64,000 nt of DNA, taken from positions 3,844,001-3,908,000 of the forward strand of contig JAWWNJ010000001.1 in the NCBI GenBank assembly GCA_037176885.1, written 5' to 3'. The notes beneath the pieces are model-generated. The model saw nothing but the letters and a program-made list of their open reading frames with translations, had not been told where the DNA came from and made no database searches. Of this stretch, positions 1-11,295 are shown piece by piece. Both the position numbers and the translations under genes were made by a program. Position 1 is the stretch's first letter. Every line of letters starts with the position of its first letter. Origin of the DNA: Favolaschia claudopus (Eukaryota > Basidiomycota > Agaricomycetes > Agaricales > Mycenaceae).

Positions 1-1135
1 GGCGGTCAACTGACCTGTTCCCCTCGATCGGTCTGCGTCATTCCGGCGAAGCTATTCGTGTCAACTTTGGACAAGATCCATTCAAATTCGACATCGAATA
101 CCACGTCCACCAACAACGTCTTCAGACATGGTCCAATATAATGACAACGCCTATCGATCTGTCATTGGTTCCGGGTGAGAGCGCGGCGACAACTTCAAAA
201 ACAGAGCCCGTCTCAGAGGAGCAAACCAAGAGTGCTATCAACAAATTGGTCTTGTCGTATCTTGCCCACCATGGTTATGCGAAGACGGCGCGAGCGTTAG
301 CGAAACAATGCTCTGGGACGTCATCCAGCTCTGCTGACCATGATGTCGACATGGATGGCGGTAGCTCGTCCAGCGATAGCGCCATCGGTCTCGACAGCGA
401 CATGGAATTGCGGACGCAAATCGTCAACTTGGTAGTCGCAGGGGACATCGACGCCGCTCTTGCCCAGACCAAGAAACACTACCCAACTGTTCTCTCCGCC
501 GACGAGGGATTAATGCTTTTCAAATTGCGCTGCCGCAAGTTCGTCGAACTTCTACTGCAGGCGACCGAGCTGCACAAGAAAATGCAGAGAGAGGAGGCGG
601 AGGACGACGAAATGGGCATGGATGTCGACGACGACGCCATCCCTCTGGGCTCGCCCGTCTCACCGCCGCGATTCGCCGCCGGTGTATCACACGCCTCTGT
701 GCCCTCCGGCCGCTCCTCGACCAAAGCACAAGTAGAACAGGCGTTGAATCAGGCTATCATTTACGGTCAATCGCTCCTCAACGATTATACGTCGGACAAG
801 CGCCCGGAGGTGCAGACGATGTTCAATCGCACTGTGGGCATCGTAGCATGGCACGATCCGATTGAACATGGTGGCGTTGCGGCCGAGGTCGCTGGGCCTG
901 AAGCCAGAGTGGACCTTGCCAATGAGCTTAATCAGGCCATCCTACGTAATTCATTTCTCTTTCATTAAGCCAAAATATTACTCATGACTTCAAAACAGGA
1001 TCCCAAGGCCGCCCTCCCAACCCCGCCCTGGAAGTCATTTACCGGCACACCGCTGCATGCGTCTACCAGCTTGGTATCTCAGGAACCGGTGCCGCCGCCT
1101 TCGCGGACATGCAGAAGGAATTCATCGAATCATGA
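1..1135 (+). CDS. RanBPM/Gid1-like SPRY-LisH-CTLH-CRA protein (5' truncated)
   Basis: This is the 3' part of a gene running in from the left edge; the frame is open from base 3. The first residues, LFPSIGLRHSGEAIRVNFG, are the end of a SPRY domain. A LisH helix follows (around AINKLVLSYLAHHGYAKTAR, from about nt 235). Next is an acidic Ser/Asp-rich insert, then a CTLH/CRA region (VNLVVAGDIDAALAQ and on). One 53-bp intron (946-998) restores the conserved end ALEVIYRHTAACVYQLGI and a stop at 1133-1135. Family knowledge: SPRY-LisH-CTLH proteins (RanBP9/10, yeast Vid30/Gid1) are scaffold subunits of the GID/CTLH ubiquitin ligase, which in yeast degrades gluconeogenic enzymes. The ATG at 141 is internal, not the start. 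It is convergent with the next gene. The acidic insert between LisH and CTLH looks like a disordered linker. Confidence 0.9.
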
Positions 1136-1348
1136 TTTACCTGATTGCCTGCCCCCTCCTCTCACCCACCCCACCAGCAGTCTCATTTCCATTGTACTTT
1201 TCTTTGTTGGCTCTTTTACTACTAACTGGTTGTAACGAACGAACTCCCCTACCGATGTACGCGCAGATATCTGAATCAGAATGTAATAGTTTTTCCCCGC
1301 TCGCTCTACAACAACTTGACACTCGGCTCGTAACTACTGTTGTACATG

Positions 1349-4300
1349 TCAAAGCGCTCGCGAGTCGATGGGGTGCACGAGCGTCATCTTGACTTTGCCT
1401 TTCTGCGTATTCTTGTCCTTCTCGACCTCGATTTTGACGACGACCTTGTCGAACACGGAGATGGTGACGTCCTTGTTGCCAGGAACGGCCTTCGAGGAGG
1501 CGGGAATTGTCACAGTGTAGTTGTCTGCGTCGAATTGCGTGATATCGCGCTTGAACATCACCAGCCCTTCGATACCCAGTCTGTACAAGAAAAGAATTGA
1601 GTGCTGGCGAGGATGGCCGAGAACAGAACCTACTTGGACACAAAAACACCCAACCCGTTTCTGAATGTCCGTATGACAAAGGCTTCCTCCGTTACCTGCT
1701 GACGATCTCCTCGATTCTTGAGCGCAAGGCCGACGTAATACTCGACGCTTGCGCGGCCTGCCATTTGCGCCATCCGGTGCCGGCGATTGACGACTTCCAG
1801 TATACGCTCGACGTGGGGTTTGGAGTGTAGGGAGGCGTGGAGGGGGGTGTAATCGATTGCGGCTGAGAGCTGTCGATGAGCCAGGACATCTAATCGAAGG
1901 TTAATATTGATACGAGTTGACCTTGGTTAGTTGGATGACAAACCGGCGTAGCGTCGAATAGGACTGGTGAAATGTGTATAGATGGAACTTGCCAATCCAT
2001 AATGACCGAATGTATCGCGGCCAACGCTACCAGAGCAGAAATACTCTGCGGAAAGCATACACCGCGTAGCCATGATCCTCACAAGGGTGTTAAACGCCGG
2101 CTCAGTCGGGTCAACACATTTGTCCAGACTATCAGCCAAGGCACCCGAACTCGACACATCGAGCGTCATGCCCTTCCTCTTCTGCAAAATATCCTTCAAC
2201 TTGTCGAAATTGGTCCGTGGGGGCGGTAAATGTCTGCGCAGCACAGCAGTCGCAGGGAAAGCCTCCCAGATCTTGTTCGCAACACTGATATTAGCGAGAA
2301 GCATGAATTCTTCGACTAGTGAGTTGGTTTCTCTCATTTCTTTCTGCTCGACGTCGATGGGATCGCTTGATTCCGCGCTGTCGAGATGGATCTTGACCTC
2401 GGGCGAAGCGAGATTGAGGGCTCCGGCTGCCATCCTGGCTGCTTTCAGTTTCTGTGCTAGGGTGTTGAGGAGTCGAATAGCTGTCGTTAGTTCGTCTTGG
2501 CGGTTGCTGGAGATGTAGGTTGTCAGCGACATGAAATCGTAAGAAAGGAGGCGCATACGGATCGTCCTTTCGGATTTGCGCCTCTTCGTAGGTGAACGCG
2601 GCTTTCGACCGGATGACTGACTTGGTGAATCGTACATTCACAATTTCAGCCTCTGGCGTTAATTCCTGCAATGTAACATGAGACCTAGACAGATCAAGGG
2701 ATGCCGAAAAGGTACCCAGATCGCTGAAAACGCCAATCGCTCGACGTTGGGCCGCAGGGAACACAAATTGGTGCCGAGAAGAGCGGGAAGCATGTCTATG
2801 CGCTTGTCGACGAGATAGACAGTGGTTCCGCGTGCGGAAGCTTCAGTGTCCATGGGTGTGTCGGCGTGAACGAAGTTGGATACATCTGCGATGTCTGGAA
2901 AAGATATATCAGAGAGTGGTGCAATGGATGTCCCGAGAATCAGACTCACGAACGCCTGCCTCAATGTTCCCGTTGGGAAGAGGTCGAGCATGCAAGGCAT
3001 CATCGATATCTTGACAATCTGCAGCGCTTGAATAAATGCACGACAGCGAGGCGAAGGGAAGGGAAACTCACTGGGCGGATCGATACTGCAAATCGTCAAA
3101 TCCCTCAAATCCTCTCTTCTCTTCCACACAGGGTTATCGTCACTCTTCGGGGGTACAACCCACGAGTCGCCCTCCGGAGGTAAACAGCCCAGTATAGCAC
3201 TGCCAAACGCTCCATAGCTGATACCAAACTCGAGCATCAGCCCTTCCCGCTCGGCGTCCTCCCCGCCAACGTCACCCAAGACGCGCACGAAGTGGCCGTC
3301 AGGATACCTCGATGTTGGGACCCATGCATCTATAGCGACTAGGATTTTTTTGTTCACGAGCGCAGAGCCTTGTCGGGTGCGGATACGGATGCGAGGGAGG
3401 AGAGTGGAGGTGGGGTGTGCGAGGAGGGTTTGCGTGGAGAGAGTGCTTGCGCTGGTGGATGAGGTGGCACCCGTGGAGGGTAGAGCCGTGGCGTCGATAT
3501 GGCATACAATGGGTCGCCAATTCCGCTTGACGATGCCTACGACACGACCGGTGGGTTGCTTTTCTCTTTGCTGTGCCGCAGAGTCGGATGCTCGGATGGC
3601 TTTTGCCTCTTGACGGGTTATATCATCGTTCTCCTCGTCCTCATCAGAGTCAGCATCGTCGTTCTTGAGTGTGGCTTGTGGGCTCTTAAGTGGAATGATT
3701 TGAGTCGTTATAAAACAGAACACACCTTCTTGATCCACAACTTCATCCCCTTCCACTCCCCATTTCGCTTCATCGAAGACCTCAACGACGACAATATCAC
3801 CTTGCACTGCCCGATTGAGATTTTCACGGCCAATGAGCAGTACCGGCTTGGGGAATGCAGGAACAGATACCGAGCCTTGTAAATAGTTGTAGGTGTTTGC
3901 GTTGAAATGTCCCTTGTGAAGTCTGCCGGTTGAGAGGCCGGCTTGCAGGATGGATTCCGAAAAGTACTGATTCTCCCGTCAGAGTGATACTATTGTACTC
4001 GGTTAATAACGTGCCTCAGGGTAAATTGCCTGCTTTCCGCCAGCTCGAGTGGGTTCAATTTCATTATCATCTTGCGAAGACAACAAGTCCAACAGTTGTG
4101 CAGCCACTGACTCAGGAAAAGATGAGATGTATTTGCGAACTACGAATCGACGTCAACAAAGTGTAGAAAAGGGCGAGGGTGTTGGCCAACTAGAGGAAAC
4201 GGGAATCCCATTATTTTCTGCTTTTTTTCGATTGGCGGCGTCCTCTGTCAGCAATAAAACAGTAGGTATCTTGGGTTTTGCCTGTCCTCGAATGATGGGA

Positions 4301-4877
4301 CGACTGAGACCAATATGCGTGTTATACCATTCGGCCGCTTTTCGAATCCCCCGATCGTTGCGGTCGTTCGGGGACTCGTTATCTTCGCGTATGATGGCGG
4401 TTTCTCTGGTATGGGATGAGCTCGCGAAGGGTTTAAATGTAGACATACTGACGAGCGATACTCGTTATAAAACACCCACACAGGCTTTTCGTCCGTCCGA
4501 ACCAGTGTCTTCAAGCGATTATAGAGAGGAATCGATCGGTGTCGTACTTCCTCCATCACAGTCTGGAGCACGATTATGGGAGCTTTGAACAGGGAAGATT
4601 CCATGAGGTCCATTTGCGACAAGAATACATTTGTATCGGGTAAAACAAAGTATCCGTCGGGGAAAGAGTTGTGCGCAAGATCACCAGAGAAAGGAAGAGT
4701 TTGGTCGCCAGAACTCTCGCAAGAAGAACAGCTCTGGATCCCGCAACCTACATCGTCGCGTAGATATCGTTCACGTAGGACTTTGATGACCTTTCCTCTT
4801 GCGGTCTTTTTGAAGAATTTACGCTGGGTGACGACCGCCTCTGTGCGAGGTCGTTTCCGGATTGTAATGTCGACCAT
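1349..4877 (-). CDS. DIS3: DIS3/RRP44 exosome catalytic subunit
   Basis: This is a large multi-exon gene for the exosome endo/exoribonuclease that processes and degrades nuclear and cytoplasmic RNA. The start at 4877 gives [20 protein letters not shown] domain follows, with acidic residues in [26 protein letters not shown] and [14 protein letters not shown]. Cold-shock domains follow (for example [20 protein letters not shown] and [14 protein letters not shown]). The RNB catalytic motif [17 protein letters not shown] is assembled across an intron near 3010-3075, then [15 protein letters not shown], again across an intron. The C-terminal S1 domain ends near 1349 ([16 protein letters not shown]; stop 1349-1351). 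About eight exons are visible; donor GTCAGT is used after NEYRS. All the expected acidic catalytic positions I can recognise are present, so both nuclease activities are probably intact. It is divergent from the CtIP/Sae2 homologue. Confidence 0.93.
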
Positions 4878-5114
4878 CGAGCTTGAAGACGAGCGCTTGA
4901 GGCTTGAGCTTGAGCGGCCGAGAATTTAGTATGAGAGAGAGGGCATAGCCGTGCGGTAGAAACACAATCAAACAAGCCCAAAGAGGACCGGGAAGTCACT
5001 TGACCGCGTTGATCCTCACCACCATCCCCTCAACGCGTTAAATCCTCTATTCCCTTTCTATCTACGCGTTTCTCTGCTTTCTTCCGGATCATATTTGCGT
5101 GTTGACGCGTCGAA
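4878..5114. promoter_or_regulatory. Shared intergenic promoter, DIS3 / CtIP homologue
   Basis: These 237 bp separate two divergent start codons, so both promoters must lie here or overlap the 5' UTRs. I see no clear TATA box. This is inferred from gene geometry only. Confidence 0.4.
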
Positions 5115-7442
5115 ATGCCTGCCACTGCGTACACTGGCGCCGAATTGCGTGTACGCGACAAGGCTATTGAAGAGAGACACACCAAGGAGTTGGCTGCCCT
5201 AGAAGCCAAGAATGGCCGCCTTAGACATGCACTGGACCAACGGTAAGACAAGCTAGCTTTCTAGTCAAATTCACTTCTAACCTTCGCTGTTTCCTATGTA
5301 GGTCTGAAGAATATTTCCATTTACAGAACTATGGAGAGAGGATCGCTGGACGCCTAGGATTTCGCACCCTGGGAGAGATTCAGATGTTCATCGACCTCGC
5401 AGACGAACAAATTCAATATAAAGACCTCGCAAGCCGTGTCGAGGGCTTCAAGGAGGAACTTACTGTAGAACGGCGCAACAGACAGGCTCTCGAGAACGAC
5501 CTTGCCGATGTAACGGAAGAAAGAGACGCTCTGAAAGTCGCGCTCGCTAAGCAAAGGTACTTTGCTTTATGCCACCCACCGCTTCCCGCTAAACCCAGGA
5601 TAGTGCTAAATCCTCTGAATCTGGCGCCTCTGCGGAAAGTTTAGCCAAAGAACTTGTCGATCTTCAATCGCGTCATGATGAAGCTAATGATAGGGCCGCC
5701 CGTGCTGATGCGGAGTTCAAAATACGTACGGCGAAGTGGAAAGCTTTCAAGCAATGGATGCAAGCAGAGGAGAAGCAGTACAGAGAAAAACGAAAAGGAT
5801 TCACAACCGCAGAGAATATTCGAGATCGGGACACTTATTACCAGAAACGACAGCAGAAGATAGAAGATGTTGGTTTTGATTCTTCAGAGGATGAACATGG
5901 TGAGTACGACTGCCATCGTTCCGCCACAAGTTACTGAAGCATGAACGTAGCGGAAGGGGTTGCGGTCAACGAAGTAGGCGTTGAAGATAAAGCATCCTCA
6001 CCTGCTGCAGCGATGCTTCCTTCTTCCCCGACGGTGGTGATGACTGCAGACACTACGCCAGTCACGAAGAAACACCCTGTTCCCCCTGTAGTGACCCCAA
6101 GAACTCTGGTGGTCGCCTCTAGTACCCGAACGCCTCTTCAACTCTTTCCTGTTTTTCAGCGCGCTCAAGGGTATAATACAATGCTACTCGTTTTTCAATT
6201 CGTGTTCAAAGCTTTTCGCAGTTCGACCGCACCTTCCTCAACCATGCAGCCAGATGATGATTCTGTCATTGATTTATCTGAGACCCAGACCGAGGAAGAC
6301 TCGCAAGGTCTGTTTTGCAATCATCAGTTCTCATTCTCTCTTATAAATGTCAATGAACAGAATTCCCCTTTGCCAATAATCTCCGCGACAATGCGAATAC
6401 GCGTCCTCCGCCTTTCACTAATACGCCCGCATTGTTCTCCTCAACGGAACGACGACGCCCCGCACCCTACTCACCCGTCTCAGCTCGTCCAGATCCTGCT
6501 CACCTAGGTGCCGGAGAAGACGGGAAAAAACGGCGTCGTAGCGAGTTCGGTACCTCAACGGCGAACAACGAAGACAGAGACAAGCCAAGCCCGCGTAAAG
6601 TCCGGCGGTTCAGCAGTCCCATCCGTAAACCGCTCAACGAGATTCGTGCCAACGAGCCACACCCCTCGAGGCTCCGAGACACCCCCGACACCCGGCCAGG
6701 ACGCGACAGAGATAGTCGCGGCCGTCACACCGAAAACTCGCCTGCTTCAACCCCGGCAAACACGAGCTCGAGCAAGCCAATGGCCGATTACTCAGCCTTC
6801 AAGGGCAGAGGACGGTACGGGAAGGCTGCTGCAAGGTTTGTCTCCCCTGCATTGCGTAATGAAATGACGGACGCTGAAAGATGTCTTACTCTTAGTGGCA
6901 ACGACACGATTAACGCGTCTTACGCCATAGACCCGGCGCACAACGAGGGGGTGAATTATCAGTTTGACGCGGTCGTTCGACGGAAGGAACATAGACGGAG
7001 AATGGATGGCGGGGACTGTGAAGAATGTCGCGATGTGAGCACACTGTTTCGTACTGTGTCCGCTTACTGACTGTCTCGATAGTACTACGACGCCCTCGGT
7101 CCCATGCCTAGCCGCTTGCAGCCTCCCCTTTGGCGCAGCCCGCAAAAGTCACACTCAGCTAACACCTCCGGCAAGCGAACTTGCCGACACGGACACGGAC
7201 ACGGACGCGATGAGCGCCAGGACGACGACGAAGCGATTCAATCCCATAAACAAGCTATTTCTCGACACCGGCATAATTGGGCGCAGGGGAGCACGCCTCC
7301 GGATTATTGGAACATTGGATTCCCCAGTACGCAAGAGGCGCAGGTGATCAATGAGCGGGCGGCGGAGATGCATCAGCAGAAGCTGAAACAGGTGCAGAGG
7401 GAGGCGGAGGGTGGGGGGAAGTATTATAAGACGCGACACTAA
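5115..7442 (+). CDS. CtIP/Sae2/Ctp1-family DNA end-resection factor
   Basis: The start at 5115 gives MPATAYTGAELRVRDKAIEE. Intron 5243-5301 is followed by a long N-terminal coiled coil (about nt 5302-5880, rich in E/K/R/L), expected to mediate oligomerisation. A disordered middle (S/T/P/R-rich, 5940-6780) precedes the diagnostic C-terminal Sae2/Ctp1 domain. That domain has the zinc-binding-like CEECRDYYDALGPMP, joined across an intron near 7036-7081, then SRHRHNWAQGSTPPDYWNIG. In the family this block contains the CxxC and RHR DNA- and Mre11-interaction motifs. Family knowledge: these proteins activate the Mre11-Rad50-Nbs1 nuclease to start homologous recombination and clear protein-blocked ends, and are controlled by CDK and DNA-damage kinases. 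A His/Gly/Asp-rich repeat (about 7185-7225) sits between CxxC and RHR. The middle exon boundaries are uncertain. Confidence 0.85.
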
Positions 7443-7533
7443 CGGACTATTGGACTCTTTAAGCTTCTTTATGCTTATGTACCACTCTATTTCTCACACA
7501 CAGAGCATTTGCACTATAAGCGCTCGTACTAGA

Positions 7534-8340
7534 CTACTCGTAGACGCGATCAAAGCGCGAAAGCCCGCCACGTGACCGTGTCTTTTTTGTTTTGTTCTTA
7601 GACTTTGACCACAATGTCGAACGAAGAAACCCTTGCATGAAGATGGCACTTGCAATAATAACTTTTTGTGTGGCTGCCTCAGGACCAAACTCTCCCGTCG
7701 CTATCACTGGTCCATGGTGCACCTGCACCACGTCGACTAGTTCGCAACTCACAGGTTCAGAAATCAGATCAAACTCTCTCAACTCGGATCCAAGTGTTCT
7801 TTGAATCTTTTCTTGCTCGACAATAGAGTCACAGATGGACTGAACTATCCTATGGCAGGAAGAGAAGTTTCTCCCCGACCCTCAATAGTATGAAAGTCGG
7901 TAGTTCTTGCTTCGATATTACCTTCCCTAATCTCTACTCTCAAGACCCTGCAAGTCCAAAATATAGTATATGCTGCTTCGGTGCGCCCAGTACAGCTCTT
8001 TTGTGTCCCGTGCATTTGAACCCACATATCGAGGGCGACGGTATACATGTCCTCCAGCGTTGAAAGCAGAAAATTCAGTATCATCATTACTAGACTGGAA
8101 GCGTCGAAGACACGTCTTTACACTGTGCCCGTAGTTCGCAGCATACTCAAAGGTTCACTTTCTACGAAGCCGGAGGACTTGATCAAAATTGGCTGTTCAA
8201 TATTGATATACACCGTTTTTTTCTCGTTCCACGATATTATGCATAATCTCAAGATCGCCGCGCACCACGTATCAAACGGAGAGAAACCAGTCATGAACAA
8301 CACCAGGCTCCGCTCCTTCGTTCAACGGCTCCGCAGGTTT
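7534..8340 (-). CDS. Unresolved coding-like segments, product not recognised
   Basis: The minus strand here has several coding-looking stretches that I could not join cleanly. Reading downwards, 8303-8120 gives residues such as WNEKKTVYINIEQPILIKSS. About 8075-7930 has two open frames, one reading GGHVYRRPRYVGSNARDTKE. 7840-7534 gives VQSICDSIVEQEKIQRTLG, then VVQVHHGPVIATGEFGPEA, ending in a basic tail SKSKNKTKKTRSRGG before a stop at 7534. A pyrimidine-rich acceptor ending at the AG near 7847 (minus-strand sense) supports splicing. Composition is protein-like but I recognise no family. It could be a short hypothetical gene or a decayed one. It lies between the CtIP homologue and an F-box-like gene. 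Confidence 0.3.
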
Positions 8341-8410
8341 CGTCCTTGACTCAAATTTGCTTCCGCGGAAACGGCCGAATATGATTTTTTGCCCTGTCTT
8401 ATGTCCAGCC

Positions 8411-9461
8411 ATGTCGACCGAACCACGACTCCCTCAAGACGTCGAGCGCACTATATTCGAGCTCGCAGCATACAAAGATCCCGGGACCGCACTCCGAATT
8501 ATCCTCGTTGCCCATCGATGTCGGTGCTGGTGAGCAACATACCCGAAACACCGAGTCACTGTACTGATTGAGCTCGGGCGACAGGATAGAACCAGTTCTA
8601 TATCGTTCTGTGGTCGTCCGCCAAGCGAGCTGGACGTTCAACCTATTTTTACAAGCCATCGAATCACGCCCTGCTCACTTTGCAAGGTGGATAAAAGAAA
8701 TTCGGATTGACCCCTATATTATGCCAAACGACCCCGCAGTCAATCGTATCCTAGCCATCTGCACAGGCGTCGTGCATCTCGTGGACCTCTCCTACGGGAA
8801 GACACCGTTTGCCATCTTATCCCAGCTTAGGCTGAAGACAATGTGCATCAGCCTCGACATTGTCGACGACCTAGGGGACGACTCGTATTTCCAGCATCCG
8901 GCTTTTGCGCAGCTCACCCATCTTCACGTTCTCGATGCGCCGCACCGCTGGTCGCGTATCCCCTTCTCCGACCTCCCGGCGTTGACCCACCTCGCGCTTC
9001 AAAATTATAAAACCCAGATACGGCCTGCCTATATCCCTGTTCTCAACAAAATATTAGCCGACTGTCCCAAACTCGAGGTGTTGGTTGTTCTGGTCCCATT
9101 CTTTCGGCAAGACGATAAGAACTTGCATACTACCATGCTGAGGATAGACGACCGGCGACTGTCCATATTACCTTGGACATGGAATCATGTACAAGATGAC
9201 TGGATGTTCCCCCAAGAGAGCAACAAGTCGGATGACTCCAATGTGTCGCAGGAACTTTGCAATTTCTCAACCGCGAAGGTAGACTCGTGCTGTCATCCTT
9301 TGTCGTTCGTGCTTAATCATCTATCTAGAACCCAAGAACAAGGCGTCGAAAACGGCAGGCAGTCTGCCCCACCCCAAAAAATTGAACAGGCTGGCTACAG
9401 CCCTGTCGAGCTCGCGGTTGCCCAAATGCCAAATAGGTGTACGGGGAGTTTGGATTTGTGA
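8411..9461 (+). CDS. F-box-like/LRR hypothetical protein (agaric-specific family)
   Basis: The start at 8411 gives MSTEPRLPQDVERTIFELAA, a short F-box-like helix. Intron 8530-8584 joins it to WIEPVLYRSVVVRQ, the signature beginning of a large agaricomycete family of F-box-like proteins with degenerate leucine-rich repeats. The rest (to about residue 280) has LRR-like turns such as LTHLHVLD and LPALTHLALQ. Family inference: a substrate-recognition subunit of an SCF-type ubiquitin ligase, substrate unknown. The 3' end has two readings. The frame stays open to 9461. Alternatively, a 50-bp intron with good borders (9279-9328, branch-like CTTAATC) would give a basic tail ending near 9383. The family is highly duplicated and variable, so a precise role cannot be assigned. 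Confidence 0.75.
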
Positions 9462-9515
9462 TATAGATACAGAGGTTATAATGTAATAACGGTCGTGCTG
9501 GATGGTACAATTACT

Positions 9516-10240
9516 CTATGACCCTACAGTGAAGGACTCGCCGCATCCGCATGCATCCTTGATATTGGGATTCTTGAAGACGAACTTGGAACTGTGAATG
9601 ATAGCGTAAGTGGCAATCACAAAGCTAAATTGAAGAGCAAACCTTAGCGGATCCTCTGCCCAGCCCATCTCGCTTCCAATTATAGAGAATAGCGCTTTGC
9701 TGTCTATCAGGACACGGACACCGTCTTGTTCCACGACTTCGTCGAATTTCCCAGGCTTCTCTACGTATTCCAGATGATACGATAGGCCCGCACACCCTTT
9801 GTTGCGGACACCGATTCGTATTAGCTGTGGTGTTGGACTGTTCATGAGAGCCCGCAGCCGAACAGCGGCTTCCTCAGTCTAGATATCCAGTCCCCATTGG
9901 CACACGAGTAAAAACGCCAAATGAAAGCAACACGCACGATAGTTAATGCCGCCTTCGTCGCTCGAAGTTTTGGTCGGGGCTTCTCGGCTTTGGGAAGCGG
10001 AGGAGGCCGGGCAGCGGTTTGAGGTGCTGAAGCATCGGGCGAAAGGGAGGTGGCAGAGGGTACAACGACCGGGGGAGCCTCTGGTATGGGGAGAGTGTGT
10101 TCGTCCTCCCGAGGACGGTATGCTGACATCATGGCCCGCCTGGTTGGGCCCGACGCTGTGGGCAGACACGGGTAGAGGAACGGGAGGGAGGAGAAGCGGG
10201 ATGCGTAGTGGAGGCGAGAGTATCGAACGACTGAGGACAT
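9516..10240 (-). CDS. ISA1: Iron-sulfur cluster assembly protein ISA1 (A-type carrier)
   Basis: There are three exons (10240-9938, 9878-9643, 9591-9516), with introns 9879-9937 and 9592-9642, giving 204 aa. The N-terminus is basic, Ser/Ala-rich and lacks acidic residues at first (MSSVVRYSRLHYASRFSS), as expected for a mitochondrial presequence. A Pro-rich linker follows. The HesB/IscA fold then begins at ALTITEEAAVRLRALMNS. The three family cysteines are present in GVRNKGCAGLSYHLEY and KDACGCGESFTV. Family knowledge: mitochondrial Isa1, with Isa2 and Iba57, is needed to build [4Fe-4S] clusters for aconitase, lipoate synthase and similar proteins. The reading frame closes exactly across both introns, so I regard the model as firm. 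NFU1, another late-acting Fe-S factor, lies 7.5 kb away. Confidence 0.95.
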
Positions 10241-10656
10241 GGTGGAGTGAAAGAGAATGTGTAGAAGCCCAAATTGGACCCAAATGGCTCTGTCCAGTGT
10301 CCAGACAATTCCCGACTCGGCTGATCAATCGAGTGCTTGGTCGTGTTTAGCACCGACCTTTGACTCCAGCCAATCACAGGCGGTTCATTGTCTGCGCCCA
10401 CACCATCTTATCTTATCACACAAAGTTAATCAATAGGGGTTTGTGAAAGCAAGTCGAAAGCAATGTTAAAGCAATTTTACAGCGTACATATATGCGCCGA
10501 ATGGACGTCGATGGTAATACAATACTAATAAGACAGTGTGGGGGGAGTGAGGTGGGGTTTATATAACGCTACAATGTTCCTGAGTGGGGAGAGGGTGGGG
10601 AATGTGGGTATTGAGGGGGATGTGGGTATACTCTGAATCGTGCAAAAGTCGTTGGC

Positions 10657-11295
10657 TCATGACAGCACAAGCTCAAAGCAGTTGGGTCCCCACTGTGATG
10701 GTGAAAGCCCCGCAAATTTGACTTGGTTGCAGAGGAAATCAACCCGTTTTAACCCTTTCCCCTTCTCAATCTGCTGGTGCTCGGGTGGTAGGCTGCTCCA
10801 CCGCGCCGTGAATGCAGCAACCACTGAGCTCTGCCTCGCTGGCGGCAGCTGCTGGAAGTCGGTCTCCGAGGCGCGTTGTCTCAGTGACGAGTATATCGCA
10901 AAGAGAACGTCCTCCACAAGGACGGCCTTCCCTGATCGGGGGGCGACCTCGATCTTCCAAGCACCGAGAGCGGGATGGATTAGAACGAGGGATGGAAGAG
11001 GCTGCTTGGTCGCAGTCTGCGACAACACCCTCGGGTCCAGATAGTTAGCACTCGGCCGAACGTTCTGGTGGGGGAGTCTGATGTCGAACACCAGTGCGGG
11101 GGGGTACGGTCCCTGGAACTTAAGGACCTCGTGGAGGGTTACGCTGCCGCTCGCAGTCAGCGGCGCGTAGGAGTTGAATGCGTTGGGAGGGGTGACGGGC
11201 CCATACGATGATGGGAGGGATGCAGAGGAGAATGTGGGCGACGGTGTCGGAGGGAACACAACGTCGTGCGAGAAGTGGACGTGCTTGCCTGGCAT
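10657..11295 (-). CDS. DUF6699-type hypothetical protein
   Basis: This is a single exon of 212 aa, starting MPGKHVHFSHDVVFPPTPSP. The N-terminal third is Pro/Ser-rich and probably disordered. The C-terminal part has a mixed alpha/beta core: TLHEVLKFQGPYPPALVFDI, then LHPALGAWKIEV-like strands (read here as LVLIHPALGAWKIEVAPRSG). It ends with KGLKRVDFLCNQVKFAGLSP. This layout, a short disordered leader followed by a W/P-rich domain and a closing KGLKRVDFL helix, matches the DUF6699 family, which is abundant and almost confined to Agaricomycetes. I know of no established function. It stands alone, with ISA1 downstream on the same strand and about 1.1 kb of non-coding DNA upstream. Confidence 0.75.
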   Translation of the reverse strand: MPGKHVHFSHDVVFPPTPSPTFSSASLPSSYGPVTPPNAFNSYAPLTASGSVTLHEVLKFQGPYPPALVFDIRLPHQNVRPSANYLDPRVLSQTATKQPLPSLVLIHPALGAWKIEVAPRSGKAVLVEDVLFAIYSSLRQRASETDFQQLPPARQSSVVAAFTARWSSLPPEHQQIEKGKGLKRVDFLCNQVKFAGLSPSQWGPNCFELVLS

